Below the pieces are notes generated by a model. The model was given only the letters and a program-made list of their open reading frames with translations. It was not told where the DNA came from and ran no database searches. The position numbers were made by a program, and so were the translations under genes. From assembly GCA_030528455.1 (NCBI GenBank), contig JAUMYW010000006.1, forward strand, positions 19,242 to 83,241: a stretch of DNA of 64,000 bases. Reading direction: 5' to 3'. This document shows, in pieces, positions 1 through 9,407 of this stretch; position 1 is the stretch's first letter, and each line of letters opens with the position of its first letter. This stretch comes from Neisseria sp. Lineage in GTDB: Bacteria; Pseudomonadota; Gammaproteobacteria; Burkholderiales; Neisseriaceae.

Positions 1-558
1 TACCGTAACCACGGCTGCCAAGGAGGTGTTTTTGAACAGGCTGATAAATTCGTTGCTTAAAGGAGGAACGGATACACGGAAGGCCTGCGGCGCAATAATG
101 CGCCGGAAGGTCTGCATATAAGTCATGCCGATGGAAAAGCCTGCTTCCCATTGCCCCTTGGGAATGGATTGGATGGCTGCACGTATGGTTTCGGAAGCAT
201 AGGCACCGATGTTCAGCGAAAAGCCGATAATGGCGGCAGGAATTTCGCTGATGGTAATACCCAAAGCAGGCAGACCGTAGAAAACGATACAGAGCTGGAC
301 CAGCAGAGGTGTGCCGCGGATAATCGAAATATAGATTTTTACCAGGCGCAGGACAAAAGCGTGAAATACGCCGCCTTGCGGCATGACGCGGATAAGTGCG
401 GTGCAGACGGCAATAACCATACCGATGGCAAACGATGCAATTGCCAGCGGAACGGACACCAGAAAGCCCGCTTGAACCATCGGCCAAAACGCGCTGACGA
501 CCAAGTCAGCGCGCTCAGGTGTCATGAACGGCAGAGAAGCGAGAAAATTATTTAACAC
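1..558 (-). CDS. Amino-acid (cystine-type) ABC transporter permease, 3' end outside window
   Basis: This is the membrane permease of a polar amino-acid importer; about 186 residues are visible and the C-terminus lies beyond base 1. The translation shows a hydrophobic segment near residues 18-45 and the EAA-type cytoplasmic loop (ETIRAAIQSIPKGQWEAG) that contacts the ATPase in the HisMQ family. I chose the GTG at 556-558, which overlaps the end of the binding-protein gene by 11 bases and implies translational coupling. An ATG at 523-525 is the alternative start. The neighbouring lipoprotein and the family resemblance suggest cystine or another polar amino acid, but substrate choice is inferred. 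Confidence 0.85.
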   Translation of the reverse strand, partial: MLNNFLASLPFMTPERADLVVSAFWPMVQAGFLVSVPLAIASFAIGMVIAVCTALIRVMPQGGVFHAFVLRLVKIYISIIRGTPLLVQLCIVFYGLPALGITISEIPAAIIGFSLNIGAYASETIRAAIQSIPKGQWEAGFSIGMTYMQTFRRIIAPQAFRVSVPPLSNEFISLFKNTSLAAVVTV

Positions 559-1423
559 TTACGTCTTGCCCGAAAAATTCTTCGCCTAATTTTTTCAGCG
601 TACCGTCTTGGCGCAATTCCTCTACGGCCGCACTGATTTTCGCCAATGCTTCGTCATTGCCTTTGTTGGCGACAAACCCCGCACCTCTTTTTTCTTCCGC
701 ACCGGCAGTCCAGGCGGTTTTCAGTCCCGAATCGGGATTTTTCTTCAAGTAATCCAAGAATGCCAGAGAATCATTCAGGGTCAAATCGGCACGTTTTTGC
801 TGAACCAGTGTAAGAGCCTGAGCCATACCGTCTACCGGTACGATTTTGGCTTCGGCGGCAACGGCCATTTCACCGTAGTTGCTGCTTAAGGTTTGTGCGG
901 CTTTTCGGCCTTTGATGTCGGCTAACGAATTGATGCCGTTTTCATCTTGGCGTACCAGCATCATCGGGCCGCTCCAGCTGTATTCCGCAGTTTTGTCGAA
1001 TGTGGCTTGGCGTTCGGGTGTAGTCAGACTGACTTGGTTGGCAACCAAATCGAAGCGGCCTGCTTTCAGACCTGCCAACATGGCATCCCATTGGGTTTCT
1101 TTGAATTCGACGGTGATACCCAGTTTTTCGGCGACTGCACGGCTTACTTCAACATCGTAGCCGGTCAGCTTGCCGGCGGCATCGTGGTAGGTGAACGGTG
1201 CGTACGTACCTTCGGTGCCGACGGTAATCGTTCCCTTGTTGTTGATACGTTCGAGCAGGGAGCCTGTAACGGCGGTTTCGCCGGTGTTCGCTGCGTTGTC
1301 GGCAGCAGAGGTTTGCGATGCGGCGTGGGCAGTTGGAGCGGCAGAGGTTTCGGTAGTCGTCTGCTGGCCGCAGGCTGTCATCAACAAAGCGGTCAAGCCG
1401 GCCAATACAAAAGGTTTCAGCAT
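548..1423 (-). CDS. Amino-acid ABC transporter substrate-binding lipoprotein (cystine-type)
   Basis: A solute-binding protein of the type 3 (polar amino acid) family, 291 residues, anchored to a membrane and feeding the adjacent permease. The start at 1423 is preceded by GGAGAT and gives a lipoprotein signal with lipobox LMTAC (Cys18). A Thr/Ala/Ser-rich linker follows to about residue 50, then the two-lobed domain with NKGTITVGTEGTYAPF near its start and AGKLTGYDVEVSRAVAEKLG. The family resembles the neisserial cystine-binding proteins, but the ligand cannot be read from sequence. A longer start at 1495 would add 24 uncharged residues before the signal and is unlikely. Confidence 0.88.
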   Translation of the reverse strand: MLKPFVLAGLTALLMTACGQQTTTETSAAPTAHAASQTSAADNAANTGETAVTGSLLERINNKGTITVGTEGTYAPFTYHDAAGKLTGYDVEVSRAVAEKLGITVEFKETQWDAMLAGLKAGRFDLVANQVSLTTPERQATFDKTAEYSWSGPMMLVRQDENGINSLADIKGRKAAQTLSSNYGEMAVAAEAKIVPVDGMAQALTLVQQKRADLTLNDSLAFLDYLKKNPDSGLKTAWTAGAEEKRGAGFVANKGNDEALAKISAAVEELRQDGTLKKLGEEFFGQDVSVK

Positions 1424-1551
1424 AATCAAATCTCCGGAAAACGGGGTTGTGTCTGTTGTGTGCGGCATTGTACGGCAAAGGCAGCAGCGAAACAAAGAAT
1501 TACTGGTGTGCTAGTTATAACAGAAAATTATAAGGATAAGGCAAATCGACA

Positions 1552-1584
1552 ACACCGTCTGAAATGGCGGATTTCGGACGGTGT
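1552..1584. repeat. Hairpin built on a degenerate DUS, 3' of dapB
   Basis: Thirteen-base arms, ACACCGTCTGAAA and TTTCGGACGGTGT, are separated by seven bases and pair with one mismatch. The left arm is one base away from GCCGTCTGAA. It lies just downstream of dapB, so it may terminate that leftward transcript, but no T-run follows on either strand. Confidence 0.5.
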
Positions 1585-1600
1585 GCTTCGCAGGGCGGAT

Positions 1601-2422
<822 letters not shown>

Positions 2423-2803
2423 TTATGGTTGGCGGGCTTTTTCGTGCCGGAGTTGTTCGCGGGCGTATTCGACAGCATTGCCTTCGGCTCGTACTAATAT
2501 GTCGTTTTGGAAGTAAAGCGTCAGATTGCGCGTTTCTTTTTCTTCGGCTACGCCGTTGCGGCGGACTTCGTAAGTGTAATCCCAACGGCCGGCGTGGAAA
2601 GGATCGCGCAGCAGCGGCGTACCGAGCAGCAGCTGCACTTGGTCGCGGCTCATGCCGCTTTGCAGGGAGAGTACGGCGCGTGCATCAAGCTGGTTGCCTT
2701 GCACGACTTTGAGTTTGTAAGACGGAAAATAGGAAAAACGTTCCGCAGAACAGGCACTGAGGCCGAGGGCGGCGGCAAGGAAAAGGGCAAAAGTTTTGTT
2801 CAC
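2423..2803 (-). CDS. bamE: Outer-membrane assembly lipoprotein BamE
   Basis: Small lipoprotein subunit of the BAM complex, which inserts beta-barrel proteins such as the porins of this window into the outer membrane. I chose the GTG at 2803 because it gives a normal signal with lipobox LSAC (Cys18) and a 126-residue protein; the upstream TTG would put 12 charged residues before the signal. The SmpA/OmlA domain follows, with the signatures SGMSRDQVQLLLGTP and DPFHAGRWDYTY that mark the BamE fold. It sits directly upstream of dapB and is divergent from fur. Confidence 0.93.
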   Translation of the reverse strand: MNKTFALFLAAALGLSACSAERFSYFPSYKLKVVQGNQLDARAVLSLQSGMSRDQVQLLLGTPLLRDPFHAGRWDYTYEVRRNGVAEEKETRNLTLYFQNDILVRAEGNAVEYAREQLRHEKARQP

Positions 2804-2953
2804 GGTAGAAGCCTTTCGCGTGGCGGCAGGAAGCCGCAATCGGGTGGAAACGGCTTTTCTGAAAATTGAAAAGCTTTATCGTCGGATAGTGGGCAAAGCC
2901 GCTAAAAGTGCGTATTATAGCGAGAATTGTACAACTGCGGTATGGAATGAGCG

Positions 2954-3382
2954 ATGGACAGCAATATTGCCCAATTAAAAGATAGCGGCCTGAAAGTAAC
3001 CGGCCCGCGTTTGAAAATTCTGGATTTGTTTGAAACCCGTCCTGACGACCATATGAGTGCGGAAGATGTTTACCGTATCCTGCTTGATGAAGGCGTGGAA
3101 ATCGGCGTGGCTACGATTTACCGCGTGCTGACCCAGTTTGAACAGGCAGGTATTCTGCTGCGCCACCATTTTGAAACCGGCAAGGCGGTATACGAACTGA
3201 ACGGCGGCGGTCATCACGACCATATCGTCTGCGTCAAATGCGGCGGGATTACCGAATTCTGCAATTCGGAAATCGAAAATCTGCAAAACAAAATCGCCGA
3301 AGAGCACGGCTACCGCATTGTCGATCATGCTTTGTATATGTACGGCGTGTGCGGCGGCTGCCAGAAAAAAGAGAAACGCTGA
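2954..3382 (+). CDS. fur: Ferric uptake regulator Fur
   Basis: Iron-responsive transcriptional repressor of 142 residues. The winged-helix DNA-binding half covers residues 1-80 and includes EIGVATIYRVLTQFEQAGI. The metal-binding half has HHDH at 87-90 followed by the CxxC pair Cys93/Cys96, and a second Cys pair (CGGC) near the C-terminus. The sequence is close to meningococcal Fur from the segment NIAQLKDSGLKVTGPRLKIL onward. Transcription is divergent from bamE, with about 150 bases between the two starts. The small membrane gene and aat follow on the same strand. Confidence 0.97.
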   Translation: MDSNIAQLKDSGLKVTGPRLKILDLFETRPDDHMSAEDVYRILLDEGVEIGVATIYRVLTQFEQAGILLRHHFETGKAVYELNGGGHHDHIVCVKCGGITEFCNSEIENLQNKIAEEHGYRIVDHALYMYGVCGGCQKKEKR

Positions 3383-3435
3383 TTGCGTGTTTTCAGACGG
3401 CCTTTCAAGGCCGTTTTTGTTTGCGGCGGAATGCG

Positions 3436-3696
3436 GTGGAATATTTTTATTTAATCTTGTTTATATTGGTTTTTTCGGCCAGTTCCGTGCTGCATGTCGA
3501 TACTCTGTTTTTTGAAACGCGGCATTGGAGCGGCGGGCGCGGTCGGCTGATGTGTGCCGTTCTGGTGTTGAGCGGCACGCTGTTTGTTTATTTCGTTAAC
3601 CCGTCCGCTCGGCGCAGGGGTTTGGTGCAGTTGTTTCTGCTGTTACTGATGTTGGCAGTGTTGTTTGCTGCAAAATTTTCTGTTGCAAAATCATGA
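3436..3696 (+). CDS. Small two- or three-span membrane protein, unknown function
   Basis: An 86-residue protein not assigned to a family. The GTG at 3436 follows a purine-rich GCGGCGGAATGCG stretch. The translation has hydrophobic segments at about residues 3-17, 36-51 and 62-78, separated by charged loops ([19 protein letters not shown]). Its last four bases overlap the aat start (ATGA), which argues that it is translated and coupled to aat. Function cannot be inferred beyond inner-membrane location. Confidence 0.6.
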   Translation: MEYFYLILFILVFSASSVLHVDTLFFETRHWSGGRGRLMCAVLVLSGTLFVYFVNPSARRRGLVQLFLLLLMLAVLFAAKFSVAKS

Positions 3697-4451
3697 ATGT
3701 TCCCTTTCTTGTGCCAAACGATTTTTCTTATCTCGATGTCGAAACCGCCGTGCGCGAATATGACGGCTTGGTCGGCGTGAGTGCCGACCTGCAGACGGCA
3801 CGTCTGCTCGATGCCTACCGGTGCGGCATATTTCCTTGGTTTTCCGAACGCGGCCTGTTTTACTGGTTTGCCACAGTGCCGCGTACCGTGCTGTTCCCTG
3901 AAAAGTTTCACATCGGCAAATCTTTGGCGAAAACCTTGCGGAACAAAACTTATCGCGTAACGGCCAATCGGGATTTTGCCGCCGTTATTTCGCATTGCGC
4001 CGCCGTGCCGCGCGAGGGGCAGGACGGTTCGTGGATTGCACCCGAATTTCAGACGGCCTACCGCCGTCTGCACGAACTCGGACACGCGCATTCCTTTGAA
4101 TGTTTTATGCCCGATGGCGATGGCCGTCTGAAATTGGAGGGCGGTTTTTACGGTGTGCAGATCGGCCGCGTGTTTTACGGCGAATCGATGTTCGCCCTGC
4201 GCCCCGATGCTTCCAAAATCGCTTTTGCCTGTGCCGTGCCGTATCTTGCGCGTTGCGGTATCGCTTTAATCGACTGCCAGCAGGACACGCAGTATTTGCG
4301 CCGTTTCGGTTCGCAAACTTTGCCGTTTGCCGATTTTCAGACGGCTCTGCACCGTTTGAACGGAGAGCCGCTGACTGCGCCGATCGGCGGCTTGGTTGCG
4401 GAAAACGGACTTGCAGACGGCATCGGTTTTTGTGTCAATCCGTGTGTTTGA
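3693..4451 (+). CDS. aat: Leucyl/phenylalanyl-tRNA--protein transferase
   Basis: Transfers Leu or Phe from aminoacyl-tRNA to proteins with N-terminal Arg or Lys, marking them for ClpAP degradation (N-degron pathway). The 252 residues include the family signatures [11 protein letters not shown] and [12 protein letters not shown] in the N-terminal part, HSFECF near residue 135, [18 protein letters not shown] in the GNAT-like core, and [15 protein letters not shown] near the C-terminus. The ATG overlaps the stop of the preceding small membrane gene. Several DUS copies lie inside the reading frame. Confidence 0.96.
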   Translation: MNVPFLVPNDFSYLDVETAVREYDGLVGVSADLQTARLLDAYRCGIFPWFSERGLFYWFATVPRTVLFPEKFHIGKSLAKTLRNKTYRVTANRDFAAVISHCAAVPREGQDGSWIAPEFQTAYRRLHELGHAHSFECFMPDGDGRLKLEGGFYGVQIGRVFYGESMFALRPDASKIAFACAVPYLARCGIALIDCQQDTQYLRRFGSQTLPFADFQTALHRLNGEPLTAPIGGLVAENGLADGIGFCVNPCV

Positions 4452-4582
4452 TTTTCCATATCGGCTTTCGCGGGGGAAGCGGTTTTCGGGTAGAATAAAC
4501 AGGTTTTTTATCGGGCTGCCGATGGTGATGCTGTATTTCGGACGGCCTTTCTTTTCATTATCAGATTTTATCGGGAATAAAA

Positions 4583-5404
4583 ATGTCATTGCAAAACATC
4601 ATTGAAACCGCGTTTGAAAACCGTGCCGAAATTTCTCCTGCCACTGTTACCGCCGAAGTCAAAGAAGCGGTTTTGGAAACCCTGCGCCTGCTGGACAGCG
4701 GCGAATTGCGCGTAGCCGAACGTTTGGGCGTGGGCGAATGGAAAGTAAACGAATGGGCGAAAAAAGCCGTGTTGCTTTCTTTCCGTATTCAGGACAACGA
4801 AGTCGCCGAAGACGGCGTGAACAAATATTTCGACAAAGTACCGACCAAATTCGCCGATTGGGGCGAAGCCGAATTCAAAGCGGCCGGTTTCCGCGCCGTA
4901 CCGGGCGCGGTGGCACGTCGCGGTAGTTTTGTCGGCAAAAACGTGGTGCTGATGCCGTCTTATGTGAACATCGGTGCGTATGTGGACGAAGGCGCGATGG
5001 TGGATACTTGGGCGACTGTCGGTTCGTGCGCGCAAATCGGTAAAAACGTGCATCTGAGCGGCGGTGTAGGCATCGGCGGCGTGTTGGAACCGTTGCAGGC
5101 AAGCCCGACCATTATTGAAGACAACTGCTTCATCGGCGCGCGTTCGGAAATTGTAGAAGGCGTGATTGTGGAAGAAGGCAGCGTGATTTCCATGGGCGTG
5201 TACATCGGCCAATCCACCAAAATTTTCGACCGCGAAACCGGCGAAATCCATTACGGCCGCGTGCCTGCCGGTTCGGTTGTCGTGCCGGGCAGCCTGCCTT
5301 CCGCCTGCGGCAAATACAGCCTTTATGCCGCCATTATCGTGAAAAAAGTGGACGCGCAAACCCGCGCCAAAACCAGCGTAAACGAATTGTTGCGCGGCGT
5401 GTAA
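4583..5404 (+). CDS. dapD: 2,3,4,5-tetrahydropyridine-2,6-dicarboxylate N-succinyltransferase
   Basis: Succinylates tetrahydrodipicolinate in the succinylase branch of diaminopimelate/lysine synthesis; cytoplasmic trimer. The protein has 273 residues, the usual DapD length. The N-terminal helical domain is followed by left-handed beta-helix hexapeptide repeats from about residue 110 ([20 protein letters not shown], then [20 protein letters not shown]), including the [17 protein letters not shown] segment near the active site. It stands alone, flanked by DUS-bearing spacers. Confidence 0.97.
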   Translation: MSLQNIIETAFENRAEISPATVTAEVKEAVLETLRLLDSGELRVAERLGVGEWKVNEWAKKAVLLSFRIQDNEVAEDGVNKYFDKVPTKFADWGEAEFKAAGFRAVPGAVARRGSFVGKNVVLMPSYVNIGAYVDEGAMVDTWATVGSCAQIGKNVHLSGGVGIGGVLEPLQASPTIIEDNCFIGARSEIVEGVIVEEGSVISMGVYIGQSTKIFDRETGEIHYGRVPAGSVVVPGSLPSACGKYSLYAAIIVKKVDAQTRAKTSVNELLRGV

Positions 5405-5413
5405 GGCTTGAAG

Positions 5414-5444
5414 GCCGTCTGCAGACAGAGCTTTTTCAGACGGC
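5414..5444. repeat. Inverted DUS pair after dapD (CA type paired with AA type)
   Basis: GCCGTCTG and CAGACGGC face each other 15 bases apart, forming a possible hairpin at the 3' end of dapD. The left copy continues as CA and the right copy is the TTCAGACGGC form, so the two variants are combined in one element. No T-run follows, so termination is uncertain. Confidence 0.6.
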
Positions 5445-5568
5445 ATCATGCGGAGCGGAACGGCAGGCTGCGGCGGCCGTTCCGCTTGTTTTTTGCCGGA
5501 TGCGTGCGTTTGGCTAGCCGTTCGGCAGAAAACGGCCGGTCAAAAATATTCAAACGGAAAGGAAGAAA

Positions 5569-6030
5569 ATGCGTGCGGTTATTCAAAAGGTTACGCAGGC
5601 GCAGGTGGACGTATTAAGCGGAGAAATGCGCGAGACGGCCGGAAAAATCGGCAGCGGTCTGATGGTTTTGCTGGGAGTCGGGCTGGGAGACTGCGAGGAC
5701 GATGCGCGTTATATCGCTGATAAAATCGCCAATCTGCGGATTTTTGAAGATGCAGACGGCAAGTTGAATCTGTCGGTCAAAGACATCGGCGGCAGCGTAC
5801 TGCTGGTGTCGCAGTTTACGCTTTATGCCGATGCGCGCAGCGGCCGCCGCCCGTCTTTTTCCGCTGCCGCCCGTCCCGAAGAAGCCGACAAATGGTACGG
5901 CTTTACCGCCGGTTTGCTGCGCGGACACGGTCTGACGGTGGAAACCGGTCGTTTTCAAACCCATATGCAGGTAAGTTTGTGCAATGACGGACCTGTAACG
6001 GTTTTGTTGGATTCCCAAAAGGGATTTTGA
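5569..6030 (+). CDS. dtd: D-aminoacyl-tRNA deacylase
   Basis: Hydrolyses D-amino acids (and glycine mischarged on tRNA-Ala) from tRNA, protecting translation; cytoplasmic homodimer. 153 residues, slightly longer than the usual 145. The SQ catalytic motif is in [18 protein letters not shown], and the cross-subunit Gly-cisPro motif in [16 protein letters not shown] good ribosome site (AAAGGAAG) precedes the ATG. It appears to be a single-gene unit between dapD and the convergent MoeB-like gene. Confidence 0.95.
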   Translation: MRAVIQKVTQAQVDVLSGEMRETAGKIGSGLMVLLGVGLGDCEDDARYIADKIANLRIFEDADGKLNLSVKDIGGSVLLVSQFTLYADARSGRRPSFSAAARPEEADKWYGFTAGLLRGHGLTVETGRFQTHMQVSLCNDGPVTVLLDSQKGF

Positions 6031-6118
6031 ATTGCCTGATAAACGCCGTCTGAAAATATTGGATGTTCGGGCGGCGTTTTGTCGTTTTTGTTTCTTGCAT
6101 TTGAGGGGCTTGCGGATT

Positions 6119-6862
6119 TTATCGTTTGCCACACACGGGGCAGTCGGGATTTTTCGGGATTTGGAACGACTGCCATTGTCCGCTTAAAGCGTGATAGGTG
6201 TGCAGACGGCTGTGTGCTGCCTTCTTGCCGATGATGATTTTTAAGGCTTCGGCGGCTTGTGCCGCGCCGATGATGTGCACCAGCGGAGCGAATACGCCGA
6301 ACAGGGCGCAGGCTCCGTCCGAAGCGTTCGGATCGTCAAACAGGCAGGCGTAGCAGGGCGTGTCGGGAAGGTCGGGACGATAAACGGCAATCTGCCCTTC
6401 AAAGCGCACGGCCGCACCGGAAACCAGCGGCTTTTCGGCCTGAACGCAGGCGCGGTTCAATGAGTGCCGGGCGGCGGCGTTGTCGCTGCAATCGAGCGCG
6501 AAATCGGCTCGGGAGAGTGCGGCGGCGATGCCGTCTGCATCAAGTTTTTCGGTAATCGGGCGGACGGTGCAGCGGCTGTTGGTGTTTTTCAGACGGCCTG
6601 CAAGGGCAAGGGCTTTGTTTTTACCGATGTCGGCTTCGGTGAAGGCGGTTTGGCGTTGCAGATTGGTATCGTCCACGCAATCGCCGTCTGCGATAATCAG
6701 CGTGCCAATGCCGGACGCGGCCAGTATCGGCAGGGCTGCGGAAGCAAGACCGCCGCAGCCGAGTACGAAAATGCGGGCATCGAGCAGTTTTTGTTGGCCT
6801 TCGATGCCGATTTCGTCCAGCAGGATGTGGCGGCTGTAACGCAACAGGTCGCGGTCGTCCAT
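6119..6862 (-). CDS. HesA/MoeB/ThiF-family sulfur-carrier adenylyltransferase
   Basis: An E1-like enzyme that adenylates the C-terminal glycine of a small sulfur-carrier protein such as MoaD or ThiS. Of its 247 residues, the N-terminal RYSRHILLDEIGIEGQQKLL is typical. The nucleotide loop reads GCGGLAS instead of the usual GxGGLGS. The DCSDN segment, a zinc-site CYAC pair, the candidate catalytic Cys in GACALFG, and the second zinc pair CPVC at the C-terminus are all present. Sequence cannot separate MoeB from ThiF, and no mo or thi genes are nearby. It overlaps the upstream membrane gene by one base (TAATG). Confidence 0.85.
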   Translation of the reverse strand: MDDRDLLRYSRHILLDEIGIEGQQKLLDARIFVLGCGGLASAALPILAASGIGTLIIADGDCVDDTNLQRQTAFTEADIGKNKALALAGRLKNTNSRCTVRPITEKLDADGIAAALSRADFALDCSDNAAARHSLNRACVQAEKPLVSGAAVRFEGQIAVYRPDLPDTPCYACLFDDPNASDGACALFGVFAPLVHIIGAAQAAEALKIIIGKKAAHSRLHTYHALSGQWQSFQIPKNPDCPVCGKR

Positions 6863-7404
6863 TACTTGCGGCTTTCGAGCACCTGCATCATGGTTTGGTG
6901 CATGGCTTGTGCGTCAATCCAACCCATCAGGTTGAACAGGACGGTCAGGCTCATGCCGACCAGCAGTAGCAGGAGGAGAGCAATCAGATAGCTGATGATG
7001 ACTCTGCCGGCACTTTTGCCGCTCAAACGCATCAGGCCGATGATTTGTACGGCAAGTGCCCAACCTTGCCACAAACTGGCGGCAAAGGCCAGCTGCGGCA
7101 GATAAAAAACGGCCAGAATCGGTACGGACAGAGCTTCCGTTGCCAGAATAAAACCGCGTGCAGGAAGCTGCAGACGGCTTTGCATTACCGCAGACAATAC
7201 TGCCCAGCGTGCAACGGCAAACGCAATGGCCAAGGCAATGACGGCAGGCGAATTGCCGAACAGCGGCGAAATACCGGCTGCGTTGGTCAGACCGAGCAAG
7301 AACAGGATAGCGGCGAATACGATCGGCGGATAGCGGTAATCGGCAGCAGGCAGCAGACGCAGACGCAAAATATTGGCGGCATCGCAGACAAACTTGTAAA
7401 GCAT
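6862..7404 (-). CDS. Multi-span inner-membrane protein, possibly Yip1-like
   Basis: A 180-residue polytopic protein with about five hydrophobic segments (roughly residues 25-45, 53-72, 88-112, 118-125 and 134-160). The C-terminal half, with GMSLTVLFNLMGWIDAQ, recalls the bacterial Yip1 superfamily, but I would not insist on that. The ATG at 7404 is preferred over upstream codons because the region before it is hydrophilic and rich in DUS. Stop and next start overlap as TAATG, so it is very probably co-translated with the MoeB/ThiF-like enzyme. Confidence 0.65.
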   Translation of the reverse strand: MLYKFVCDAANILRLRLLPAADYRYPPIVFAAILFLLGLTNAAGISPLFGNSPAVIALAIAFAVARWAVLSAVMQSRLQLPARGFILATEALSVPILAVFYLPQLAFAASLWQGWALAVQIIGLMRLSGKSAGRVIISYLIALLLLLLVGMSLTVLFNLMGWIDAQAMHQTMMQVLESRK

Positions 7405-7505
7405 GATTTTTTGATGGCAGTTGATTGTTGATTTCGGGTTTGGACGGGCGGATGCCGTCTGCAATCGAGCGAAATACGGTTTTCAGACGGCATTCGGTTT
7501 ACATT

Positions 7506-8363
7506 TTACATTGCATCATGCAGTTCGGCGGCGTGCAGCGTATTTTCCATCAGAGTGGCAATCGTCATCGGGCCGACACCGCCCGGAACGGGCGTAATCA
7601 TCGAAGCACGCGCTTTTGCCGCTTCAAATTCCACATCGCCGCACAAGGAGCCGTCTTCCAAACGGTTGATGCCCACGTCGATTACTACCGCTCCGGGCTT
7701 AATCCATTCGCCTTTGACAAAATTCGGAATGCCCACGCCGACCACGACAATATCTGCCGAAGCGACCTCTTCAGCCAGATTCTGCGTCGCACTGTGGCAA
7801 ATCGTTACTGTGGCGCGCGCCAGCAAAAGCTCCAACAGTTGCGGCCGGCCGACAATATTCGATGCGCCGACCACAACGGCTTTCTTGCCTTTCGGGTCGA
7901 TGCCGCAGCTTTCCAGCAGCGTCATCACGCCGCGCGGCGTGCAGGGACGCATCAGCGGCATTTTGACGACCAGACGGCCGACATTGTAAGGATGGAAGCC
8001 GTCCACATCTTTGTACGGCAGAATACGTTCCAAGACCAACTGGCTGTCGATTTGCGGCGGCAGCGGCAGTTGCACCAGAATGCCGTCCACTTCGGGGTTG
8101 GCGTTCAAATCATCGACCAGTTTCAGCAAATCCGCTTGGGCGGTGTCGGCAGGCAGTTCGTAAGACAGCGATTGGAAGCCGACCTTCTCACAGGCGATTT
8201 TTTTATTGCGGACGTAAACCGCGCTGGCCGGATCGTCGCCGACCAAAACCACCGCCAAACAAGGCGTGCGCTTACCTTCTTCTTTGCGTTTCGCCGTGCG
8301 TTCTGCCAATTGTGCCAGACGTTGTGCCGATACTTCTTTTCCGTTGATGATTTGTGCGCCCAT
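7506..8363 (-). CDS. folD: Methylenetetrahydrofolate dehydrogenase/cyclohydrolase
   Basis: Bifunctional one-carbon enzyme that interconverts 5,10-methylene-, methenyl- and 10-formyl-tetrahydrofolate. The protein has 285 residues. The catalytic-lysine region is [14 protein letters not shown] (near residue 55), the folate-site motif is [10 protein letters not shown], and the NADP-binding signature is [18 protein letters not shown]. The C-terminus [18 protein letters not shown] is diagnostic for FolD. It links functionally to the glycine cleavage system 26-32 kb away, which produces its substrate, though the genes are not adjacent. Confidence 0.97.
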   Translation of the reverse strand: MGAQIINGKEVSAQRLAQLAERTAKRKEEGKRTPCLAVVLVGDDPASAVYVRNKKIACEKVGFQSLSYELPADTAQADLLKLVDDLNANPEVDGILVQLPLPPQIDSQLVLERILPYKDVDGFHPYNVGRLVVKMPLMRPCTPRGVMTLLESCGIDPKGKKAVVVGASNIVGRPQLLELLLARATVTICHSATQNLAEEVASADIVVVGVGIPNFVKGEWIKPGAVVIDVGINRLEDGSLCGDVEFEAAKARASMITPVPGGVGPMTIATLMENTLHAAELHDAM

Positions 8364-8671
8364 AATCTGTTCCTTGCTTTTGATACGCTAAAATGAACGT
8401 ATTGTCGCATTTTTCAGCGTTTTTTTCAGCCGTTTCGAGATATTGTTTTTTTACTGCGTTCGGGCTGCTTTGCCGACGGCAGACTTTTGTTTCGCGATTT
8501 GCTCTGCCGAAGTAGGATAGGCGGAAGTTCTTCTTTCCGACAGGAAACAGAACGGTATGGCTGCTGTGATTTTTAATTTTTTGAAATCATGTTCTTGGGA
8601 AGCTGTACGGTAATTTTTGCAGAAGGCGGGTTGACCTGTTCGACAGTTGCCTGTATAGTTCCAATTTCAGT
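8364..8671. other. Intergenic spacer between folD and the tRNA cluster
   Basis: 308 bases with no reading frame I can support. It holds the leftward leader of folD and, at its right end, the tRNA-Pro promoter described separately. There is no DUS, repeat or obvious small RNA. Confidence 0.6.
8631..8659 (+). promoter_or_regulatory. Sigma-70 promoter of first tRNA-Pro gene
   Basis: TTGACC at 8631-8636 and TATAGT at 8654-8659 are separated by 17 bases and end 12 bases before the mature tRNA-Pro start. The second tRNA unit has the same layout, which supports both. Confidence 0.8.
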
Positions 8672-8749
8672 CGGGGCGTAGCGCAGCCTGGTTAGCGCAT
8701 CTGCTTTGGGAGCAGAGGGTCGTGAGTTCGAATCCCACCGCCCCGACCA
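8672..8749 (+). tRNA. tRNA-Pro (TGG), copy 1
   Basis: The 7-base acceptor stem CGGGGCG pairs with CGCCCCG, the anticodon loop CTTTGGGA carries TGG, the T-loop is GTTCGAATC, and the CCA end is encoded at 8747-8749. The gene is identical to the copy at 8986-9063. Confidence 0.97.
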
Positions 8750-8761
8750 TTCTTTATATGT

Positions 8762-8838
8762 GGTGGCTGTAGCTCAGTTGGTAGAGCCCCGGATTGTGAT
8801 TCCGGTTGTCGTGGGTTCGAGCCCCATCAGCCACCCCA
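8762..8838 (+). tRNA. tRNA-His (GTG), copy 1
   Basis: The stem GTGGCTG pairs with CAGCCAC, and the extra G at 8762 faces the discriminator C at 8835, the hallmark of tRNA-His. The anticodon loop is ATTGTGAT with GTG, and CCA is encoded. It lies 12 bases after tRNA-Pro and shares its transcript. The sequence equals copy 2. Confidence 0.97.
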
Positions 8839-8848
8839 TTTGAATACG

Positions 8849-8872
8849 CCGCTTTTGACCAGCGGTTTTTTT
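8849..8872 (+). terminator. Rho-independent terminator of tRNA-Pro-His unit 1
   Basis: CCGCT/AGCGG stem with a seven-base loop followed by TTTTTTT. It differs by one loop base from the terminator of the second unit. Confidence 0.8.
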
Positions 8873-8943
8873 GCGTCTGTTGTTTGTGTTTGTTTTCTGT
8901 TTCGGGTGTCTGATGTCTGTGATGGGCAGGGTGAACGGCGGGC

Positions 8944-8972
8944 TTGACATTTTTTTTTTGGATAGGTATAGT
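8944..8972 (+). promoter_or_regulatory. Sigma-70 promoter of second tRNA unit
   Basis: TTGACA at 8944-8949 and TATAGT at 8967-8972 with a 17-base spacer that includes ten consecutive T. The spacer differs from that of unit 1 while the hexamers are kept. Confidence 0.85.
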
Positions 8973-8985
8973 CTCGTTTTTCAGT

Positions 8986-9063
8986 CGGGGCGTAGCGCAG
9001 CCTGGTTAGCGCATCTGCTTTGGGAGCAGAGGGTCGTGAGTTCGAATCCCACCGCCCCGACCA
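8986..9063 (+). tRNA. tRNA-Pro (TGG), copy 2
   Basis: Base-for-base identical to the copy at 8672-8749, including the encoded CCA. It is the first gene of the Pro-Arg-His unit. Confidence 0.97.
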
Positions 9064-9099
9064 TTTCCGTTTTTATCGTTCGATAGGTGAACGGTTGAA

Positions 9100-9176
9100 G
9101 CGCCCGTAGCTCAACCGGATAGAGCACCCGCCTTCTAAGCGGGCGGTTACAGGTTCGATTCCTGTCGGGCGTGCCA
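9100..9176 (+). tRNA. tRNA-Arg (TCT)
   Basis: The acceptor GCGCCCG pairs with CGGGCGT through a terminal G-U. The anticodon stem CCCGC/GCGGG encloses CTTCTAA with anticodon TCT. T-loop GTTCGATTC and CCA are encoded. This gene is absent from unit 1. Confidence 0.97.
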
Positions 9177-9184
9177 AGTTCTGC

Positions 9185-9261
9185 GGTGGCTGTAGCTCAG
9201 TTGGTAGAGCCCCGGATTGTGATTCCGGTTGTCGTGGGTTCGAGCCCCATCAGCCACCCCA
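9185..9261 (+). tRNA. tRNA-His (GTG), copy 2
   Basis: Identical to the copy at 8762-8838. The 40 or so bases after it are also nearly identical to those after copy 1, showing that the terminator was duplicated with it. Confidence 0.97.
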
Positions 9262-9271
9262 TTTGAATACG

Positions 9272-9295
9272 CCGCTTTTGACAAGCGGTTTTTTT
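9272..9295 (+). terminator. Rho-independent terminator of tRNA unit 2
   Basis: CCGCTT/AAGCGG stem, five-base loop, then TTTTTTT. One base change relative to unit 1 lengthens the stem by one pair. Confidence 0.8.
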
Positions 9296-9407
9296 GCGTC
9301 TGCCGTTTCTATGTGTGTTCGGCAGACCGGAAAGGCTGCAGACGGCTTTGTGTCTTTCTTTCGGGAGGCCGATGGGCTATTATCACGCGGTTTTTGTGGG
9401 AGGTTTT

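Noticed and set aside
8871-9086. Open frame of 71 codons across the second tRNA-Pro
   Set aside because: Its 3' half is tRNA sequence; not a protein gene.
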